Shown here one piece after another: positions 59,077 to 64,000 of a stretch of DNA of 64,000 nucleotides (position 1 is its first letter; every line of letters starts with the position of its first letter). Below the pieces are notes generated by a model. It saw only the letters and a program-made list of their open reading frames with translations. It was not told the origin of the DNA and made no database searches. The position numbers and the translations under genes are program-made. The DNA lies in contig NZ_URAR01000001.1 in the NCBI RefSeq assembly GCF_900545795.1, forward strand, positions 1 to 64,000. Reading direction: 5' to 3'. Source of the stretch: an uncultured Veillonella sp. GTDB lineage: Bacteria > Bacillota > Negativicutes > Veillonellales > Veillonellaceae.

Positions 59077-60241
59077 ACTCTTTTTTCAACAATTCCTCAT
59101 ACACTTTCATATGAACAATCTTCTTTTTCACTTCTATATCAATGTGCATTTGCGTGTCATCAACTAACCATATACTAGCGTAATAATTATCCTTATAAGG
59201 CAAAATGCTCACATAATCATCTTTCCAATCAGGGTCCTCTGGATTTGCTTTTTTATACTCATAACCAGTGTCCTGAAGATATTGTTTTACTACGCCTTCT
59301 AGGGCCTTCCCCATGGCTACGCGTTTATTTACGAATCGGCCATTTAAAATCCCCAATGCTTCCATAAATTCCATTTTCTTCAAGGCTGCTTGATCAAAGG
59401 CTTGATGTAACACTTTAACCCGTCTAAACATAGTCACTTCTATATGATTGGACTTGGGTATATGAGTACATTCAATTAAGTACAAGCCTTTAGCACTGCG
59501 ATAATAGATAACATGAGACTTGTCTTTATTTATAAAATCATGTTCCACATGTAAATCTACATCAGTTTGAGCTACTTGTTTTAAAATATTACAAAATACC
59601 CGATTCATGGAAGGACTACCTAACGCTAGCTTTCGCACTGTACGGCCTGTTGTGAAATCCAACTCCCGCTGTGGCTCAAAAGTTTGTATTAATTCCTTCA
59701 CTAAATCATCTTTAATACTTTCAGGGATGCCCTGCAAAGTATACTCTTCATCGTTCTTCACTGCCAAGCAAATAAATGCTCTATCCGTAATAATAATCTC
59801 TGTTGGTGCGCTTTCTGAACTAGTATAAAAAGAAATAGCAGGCCCTATAATAGATTCTTTAATAGCCTCCCTATCAGAACCTATGGTAGAGACTCTATTA
59901 GAGCCCTTAGTAGGCTCTGAAGGCTCTTCTACACTACATGACTTATAGGCTGCGCTGATTTCTGCCAACTTAGTAGCCATAGGATTAATAGGGGCCTCAT
60001 TATCCATATCATAGACAAGGACTAATTTAACCTCTCCCCCTTGTAACTCGCCAAGCTCATAAACACCTATATGATCGTCTGAAATATAATGATGGATGTA
60101 TTCTCGAATATTATCCACTGGTACACCATCTACAGTTTCGATAATAATATCATGATATAGCCCCAGTTTCATTACATAGTACTGAGGCTGTATATCTCTA
60201 TTCATTGTTAAGCGATGAAATGTTACTTTTTCATTGGCCAT
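59063..60241 (-). CDS. Uncharacterised protein, paralogue of its neighbour (first gene of unknown cluster)
   Basis: About 392 residues from ATG 60241 (MANEKVTFHRLTMN), ten bases after AGGAAAG; an in-frame GTG at 60247 is also possible. Shared blocks with the next protein: YYVMKLGLYHDIIIETVDG, REYIHHYISDDHIGV, GRTVRKLALG, YYRSAKGLYLIECTH, EALGILNGRFVNKRVA, YYASIWLVDDTQMHIDIEVKKKIVHMKVYEELL. No known family, no signal peptide, mixed alpha/beta composition. A charged serine-rich linker (VEEPSEPTKGSNRVSTIG) separates its two domains. Confidence 0.78.
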   Translation of the reverse strand: MANEKVTFHRLTMNRDIQPQYYVMKLGLYHDIIIETVDGVPVDNIREYIHHYISDDHIGVYELGELQGGEVKLVLVYDMDNEAPINPMATKLAEISAAYKSCSVEEPSEPTKGSNRVSTIGSDREAIKESIIGPAISFYTSSESAPTEIIITDRAFICLAVKNDEEYTLQGIPESIKDDLVKELIQTFEPQRELDFTTGRTVRKLALGSPSMNRVFCNILKQVAQTDVDLHVEHDFINKDKSHVIYYRSAKGLYLIECTHIPKSNHIEVTMFRRVKVLHQAFDQAALKKMEFMEALGILNGRFVNKRVAMGKALEGVVKQYLQDTGYEYKKANPEDPDWKDDYVSILPYKDNYYASIWLVDDTQMHIDIEVKKKIVHMKVYEELLKKEYEAR

Positions 60242-60647
60242 CGTACTCACACTTTCCTGGACTGCGCTAAAATTCACATACGTATCCTAATACTATACTA
60301 TTCTCCATAGACCTATAAAAATCCCTCTTTCTTGGGCAGGTTTTATTATGATATTTTTGTATCCTATTCATGAAATACTTCCGACCATAAAAATATGTAC
60401 GAAACTACATACACTACCGTCACATCACTTCACTATGCTTTACAGTTACAATCCCACCACTTCACCACAGTTCATACTCAACATCATATTTCATCTCCAC
60501 AGCACTATGGCACTTCATCATCACCACCTGCCAAGTAAAATAAAGAAAACCGCTCGCGCCAAGTGCTTTAAAACTTTCTTACAAGAAGCTTCAAATTTTA
60601 CACCTATGCGCCAGCGGCCATAAGAACTACTATTTAATTATTAATTT
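60242..60647. other. C-rich spacer upstream of the unknown cluster
   Basis: No gene is supported. The plus strand is rich in CAC/CCAC/TTCATC words (60380-60530), like the pyrimidine-rich spacer at 42.9-43.1 kb but without a clear period. An imperfect GC-rich hairpin (CCGCTCGCGCC..GCGCCAGCGGCC, about 60550-60618) may terminate the binding-protein gene or the region. Confidence 0.4.
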
Positions 60648-62282
60648 TTACTCAGCCATTCTTGCTTTAGACAAGTTAATGCTGTTGTCAGGATACATTC
60701 TGACGCCATTGATCTTGTTAGATGTAGCCCAAGTACTGAAATCATTTACCATTGGAATCATCGGTAAATCTTTCCAAACTAAATCTTGTGCTTTTGCATA
60801 AGCAGCCGCACGAGCTGCATCATCAGAAGTAGTAAGACCGGCGAGTAATAAAGCATCCATTTCAGGATTTTGGTAGTAAGCTAGATTATAGCTTTTTGGT
60901 GGAATGGAAGTAGAATCTAAGATTGGACGCATGCCCCAATCAGCATCACCAGTGGATGGAGACCACGCGGCCATGTATAGATCATACTCTGCATCTTTAC
61001 CTTCGCCTTTAAAGCCTTGTACCTTTTGGTTTACAATAGCACTTTCCATACCATTAATTTCTACATCAATGCCGATATTGGCTAATTGTTGTTTATAAAA
61101 TTGCGATTGTTTTTCATTAGTACTTGTATTGTACATGAATAATTTAAGTTTCAAGCCATCTTCATAGCCTGCTTCTTTAAGCAATGCTTTCGCCTTTTCT
61201 ACATCATATGGAATTGGATCATTTGCTTTATAATATTGCACATCAGGACCAACTACTGATGTCGCTACCGATGCTAAACCATTGCGGACAACTTTAATAT
61301 AGTCTTCCTTGTTAATTGCCATTGCAATAGCTTGACGGACACGCACATCGCTAAGAGCTGGTTTTTGCGTATTCATGAACAAGTAACGAACGCTAATCCC
61401 TTGTACTTTATCTACATGTACATTATCGCTTTGCGCTAAGGCATCATAACTTTCACTCGGCACATCAAAGGTCATTTGTGCATCCCCAGACTGAAGCATA
61501 GCAACGCGGCTAGAGCTTTCAGCTACAGGCTTAAATGTAATTGTCTTAAAGCCCGCATCAGCAGGAACTAACGCTTCTCCACCAGCAACATCTTTATTAT
61601 AACCCCACCAGTTTTTATTCAAAGCCAATGTTACATGGTCACCTGGTACCCATTCAACAAATGTATATTGACCAGTCCCCACTGGATGTTTAGCCGCGGC
61701 ATCTAAGCCTGCTTCTAATTGTTTAGGACTCATCATCACCATAGCAGGATGCGCCATATTATTTACGAACGCACCAAATGGCTTATTGAGGGTAAATTTG
61801 ATGGTGTAATCATCAATTTTTTCTACTTTTTCAATAATGCCAGACACGAAGGATGTACGTTTTAAGCCTAAGCTTTTATCCATCCATTTATTCACATTAG
61901 CAATGGCTGCATCAGCATTCCAATCTGTGCCATCAGAGAATTTTACGCCTTTACGCAAAGTAAATGTGTACTCTGTTGCTTCTGGATTCGCTGTATAGCC
62001 AGTGGCTAACATAGGACGTAATTTCATATTATCATCAAAGCCATAGAGGCCATCCATAACGAGACGTTGAATCCCACCCGATAAATTATCACTCGTATCC
62101 ATTGGATCCATAGTTGTAATATCTACAGCCACCGCAGCGACTACATCTTTTTGTTGCGATACAGACTTACCTTCTGGAATATCCACAAGGCCCGTAGTGC
62201 CTGAGCCACCGCCACAGCCTGCAAGCGCTAGCATAGCCATCATAGCTAAGCCAACTAAGCCTGTTAGCTTCATTTTTTTCAT
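60648..62282 (-). CDS. ABC transporter substrate-binding lipoprotein (SBP family 5, peptide/glutathione type)
   Basis: About 544 residues. ATG 62282 follows GAGGAGG. Lipobox ALAGCG (Cys23). Family 5 hallmarks: DITTMDPMDTSDN, YTFTLRKGVKFSDGTDWNADA, HPVGTGQYTFVEWVPGDHVTLALNKNWWG, VRQAIAMAINKEDYI, and a C-terminal LVWKDLPMIPMVND. Most like the GsiB/DppA branch, so it probably binds small peptides or glutathione. No permease or ATPase genes adjoin it. Confidence 0.88.
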   Translation of the reverse strand: MKKMKLTGLVGLAMMAMLALAGCGGGSGTTGLVDIPEGKSVSQQKDVVAAVAVDITTMDPMDTSDNLSGGIQRLVMDGLYGFDDNMKLRPMLATGYTANPEATEYTFTLRKGVKFSDGTDWNADAAIANVNKWMDKSLGLKRTSFVSGIIEKVEKIDDYTIKFTLNKPFGAFVNNMAHPAMVMMSPKQLEAGLDAAAKHPVGTGQYTFVEWVPGDHVTLALNKNWWGYNKDVAGGEALVPADAGFKTITFKPVAESSSRVAMLQSGDAQMTFDVPSESYDALAQSDNVHVDKVQGISVRYLFMNTQKPALSDVRVRQAIAMAINKEDYIKVVRNGLASVATSVVGPDVQYYKANDPIPYDVEKAKALLKEAGYEDGLKLKLFMYNTSTNEKQSQFYKQQLANIGIDVEINGMESAIVNQKVQGFKGEGKDAEYDLYMAAWSPSTGDADWGMRPILDSTSIPPKSYNLAYYQNPEMDALLLAGLTTSDDAARAAAYAKAQDLVWKDLPMIPMVNDFSTWATSNKINGVRMYPDNSINLSKARMAE

Positions 62283-62444
62283 AGGTTCCTCCTCTTTCTC
62301 AATCATACACTTGCTATTTATTCTATATCGTTATTATACATAAAAAGCAAATGTAACATTCTATTCCTACTATTATAATAGTAATTCTTCCTCATATAAA
62401 ATTAACATATATCCATCATAATTACAAGTTTTTTAATGAAATCT

Positions 62445-62476
62445 AAAAGCCCTTAGGACGTTTCCTAAGGGCTTTT
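62445..62476 (-). terminator. Terminator of the M42 aminopeptidase gene
   Basis: AAAAGCCCTTAGG (62445-62457) pairs with CCTAAGGGCTTTT (62464-62476) around ACGTTT. It is 120 bases beyond the M42 stop; nothing else is seen in the spacer. Confidence 0.88.
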
Positions 62477-62597
62477 CATTGTGCTTATTTATAAAAACTC
62501 ATATCAACTAAAACAGACTACCAGTCTCGGTCAAACTTAGCATTCACAACTTGTACCAGCTATTAATTTAAATCTCATGTCATATAAGACAAGCTCA

Positions 62598-63689
62598 CTA
62601 GTCTAGTACATCTTGTCGTAAGATATGACGCACCGTCTTCTCATCTAAAGCACCAATAACAGCGGCAGCTAAGTCAGATGCTGCTTCTAAATCACTCATA
62701 GCACAGTAATTATAATGAGAGTGTACATAGCGCGAAGGAACTCCAATGACAAGGGTAGGCACTGCTTTTTCGGTTAAGCTAATGACACCTGCATTCGTGC
62801 TACCACCACGGCGCACAGTTTCTTGAATAGGAATGCTCAATTCCTTAGCCACTGTTTCAGCTAACTCAACGAAGGCTGGATTAGAAATATAACTCTTATC
62901 AAAGAGACGAATCTGCGCCCCTTCCTTCATACGCCCTTGTGCTTGCGTAGCCGCTACAAAGAAATCATCCGATGGGGACCCTTCAAACACTATAGCTAAG
63001 TCAGGCTTTACAACTTGGGCCGTTACTTTAGCACCGCGCATGCCCACCTCTTCTTGTGCGGCAAAAGCGCCTACAATCGTCACCTTCGGTGCCTCATCTG
63101 CAGCAAAGACCTTATCCATAGTATCAATAATGCAAGCACAACCTGCTCTATTATCAAAGGCTTTACCAAAGCACACGCCAGTTTTCTCATTATAGTCAAA
63201 TACTACCTCTGGCACTATAGGATCACCAGGAGCAATGCCAAAAACGCGTTCCGTTTCATCACGGTTCGTTGTGCCTACATCAACCTTTAAGTTTTCAATC
63301 GCAATGGCTTGTGAAGCTCGCTCTGCGTCCGTCATAAAGTGTACCGGCTTAGCAGCAATAATACCACGATGCAATTCGCCTTTTCTATTTCTTACTAACA
63401 CCGTATGAGCTGGCAAATTCGTAGGATGAAAACCTCCTAAGGTGACGATTGATAAAGTGCCATCATCATTAACCGCCTGCACCATAAAGCCACATTCATC
63501 TAAATGGGCATCGAGCTGTACTACAAAGGGACAACCTTCATTCTTAGGCTTGCGAATGTATGTATTAAGCATAGCATCGTGAGCAATAGCATACTCTTTT
63601 GTATGTTTAGCTACAGCGCGTACTACATCTTCCTCAAACCCACTTGGGCCAAAGGCATTACTCAAATCACGGATTAGTTCAACCTTCAT
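62598..63689 (-). CDS. M42 family metallo-aminopeptidase
   Basis: 363 residues from ATG 63689 (MKVELIRDLSNAFGPSGFEEDV), seven bases after GGAGG. Dinuclear-zinc motifs: VQLDAHLDECGFMV (His/Asp), FDNRAGCACIID (bridging Asp), AQEEVGMRGAKV (Glu pair), and GGSTNAGV with the final SRYVHSHYN His. Forms dodecameric shells that trim peptides in the cytosol, fitting a peptide-using organism. It follows a degenerate repeat region. Confidence 0.92.
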   Translation of the reverse strand: MKVELIRDLSNAFGPSGFEEDVVRAVAKHTKEYAIAHDAMLNTYIRKPKNEGCPFVVQLDAHLDECGFMVQAVNDDGTLSIVTLGGFHPTNLPAHTVLVRNRKGELHRGIIAAKPVHFMTDAERASQAIAIENLKVDVGTTNRDETERVFGIAPGDPIVPEVVFDYNEKTGVCFGKAFDNRAGCACIIDTMDKVFAADEAPKVTIVGAFAAQEEVGMRGAKVTAQVVKPDLAIVFEGSPSDDFFVAATQAQGRMKEGAQIRLFDKSYISNPAFVELAETVAKELSIPIQETVRRGGSTNAGVISLTEKAVPTLVIGVPSRYVHSHYNYCAMSDLEAASDLAAAVIGALDEKTVRHILRQDVLD

Positions 63690-63736
63690 AGGACAACCTC
63701 CTCTGAGATTTCTCTCACTCATCATGTACTAAAGGG

Positions 63737-63857
63737 CTTATTTCATCTATTAAAAAACTTAATGCATCTATTAAAGAGCTTATTTCATCTATTAAAGGAC
63801 TAAATTCGTTTATTAAAAATCTTAGTTCGTCTATTAAAGAGCTTAGTTCACCTATCA
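63737..63857. repeat. Six-copy degenerate 21-bp tandem repeat
   Basis: Units CTTATTTCATCTATTAAAAAA, CTTAATGCATCTATTAAAGAG, CTTATTTCATCTATTAAAGGA, CTAAATTCGTTTATTAAAAAT, CTTAGTTCGTCTATTAAAGAG and CTTAGTTCACCTATCAA run head to tail from 63737. The last unit includes the stop codon of the cut-off gene that reads leftward. On that strand every unit carries TAATAG- or TAATAA-like stop pairs. Confidence 0.88.
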
Positions 63858-64000
63858 ATAAACCACGAAGCTATGAGCTGTGGCAATATCTAGCCAATGG
63901 GGACTTTCAAGGCGAATAGTAAAGTCTCCTACCTGTTTCATACCCGGGTAAAATGACATTTTGTACGCTCTCTGCCAATCTTTAAAAGTCACTTCATACA
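63855..64000 (-). CDS. C-terminal end of a gene cut by the window edge
   Basis: An open frame of 47 codons enters from the right edge and ends at TGA 63857-63855. It reads YEVTFKDWQRAYKMSFYPG, then MKQVGDFTIRLESPHWLDIA and TAHSFVVY. Composition and placement (followed by a repeat, same strand as the M42 gene) support a real gene. I do not recognise the family from this fragment. Confidence 0.6.
   Translation of the reverse strand, partial: YEVTFKDWQRAYKMSFYPGMKQVGDFTIRLESPHWLDIATAHSFVVY

Noticed and set aside
63737..63857. CRISPR-like array
   Set aside because: Units are contiguous 21-mers without spacers and drift in sequence; no cas genes are present.

Overview
This window looks like a low-GC, diderm Firmicute of the class Negativicutes, most probably Veillonella or a close relative. 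Two signals coexist. Firmicute-type: strong GGAGG ribosome binding sites, an S-box (SAM-I) riboswitch, a YhaN/YhaO pair and a BirA-type bio operator. Outer-membrane: three trimeric autotransporter adhesins with YadA-like anchors. The assignment is inferred from gene content; there is no rRNA gene inside the window.

Layout. 1-130 holds an outward (leftward) rRNA-type promoter and leader. 0.3-2.8 kb: an HlyD-like lipoprotein adaptor and a TPR lipoprotein. 2.9-8.5 kb: an operon of a MocR-type regulator with the YhaO/YhaN nuclease pair. 8.7-9.9 kb: bioB under a BirA operator. 10-13.4 kb: two tandem DUF445 membrane proteins and an MBL-fold hydrolase. 14-20.1 kb: two tandem trimeric autotransporters, each with an uninterrupted collagen-like Gly-X-Y block. 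20.5-23.1 kb: pta and an active-looking metallophosphoesterase. 23.4-28 kb: a cyclophilin-like lipoprotein, a secreted alpha/beta hydrolase, an MFS transporter and a divergent LysR regulator. 28.2-29.6 kb: a second metallophosphoesterase that has lost its metal ligands. 29.9-37.2 kb: a six-gene galactose module (galT-galK-ROK-mglB-mglA-mglC). 37.6-42.6 kb: M20 peptidase, S-box-controlled metQ, an OSBS/N-acylamino-acid racemase homologue and an orphan protein. 43.4-45.6 kb: cstA behind a long structured leader. 46-48.8 kb: a DUF3100 membrane protein with an M20D amidohydrolase. 49-52.5 kb: a third trimeric autotransporter. 53.2-56.9 kb: purine salvage (ade, NCS2 permease) and a nucleoside hydrolase remnant. 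56.9-60.2 kb: three proteins of unknown family, two of them clearly paralogous. 60.6-64 kb: a peptide-type ABC binding lipoprotein, an M42 aminopeptidase and the end of a cut-off gene.

Physiology. The gene set points to life on peptides, amino acids, purines and small organic acids (several M20/M42 peptidases, CstA, MetQ, adenine deaminase, Pta), with an unexpected complete galactose uptake and GalK/GalT route. Surface biology is dominated by the trimeric autotransporters.

The most unusual recurring feature is non-coding. Many spacers hold short, degenerate tandem repeats whose unit is private to the locus, often placed between a stop codon and an intrinsic terminator. Other candidates for undescribed biology are the cstA leader RNA, the purine permease leader RNA, the collagen-bearing trimeric autotransporters with a coiled-coil tail after the anchor, the pseudo-phosphoesterase and the three-gene unknown cluster.
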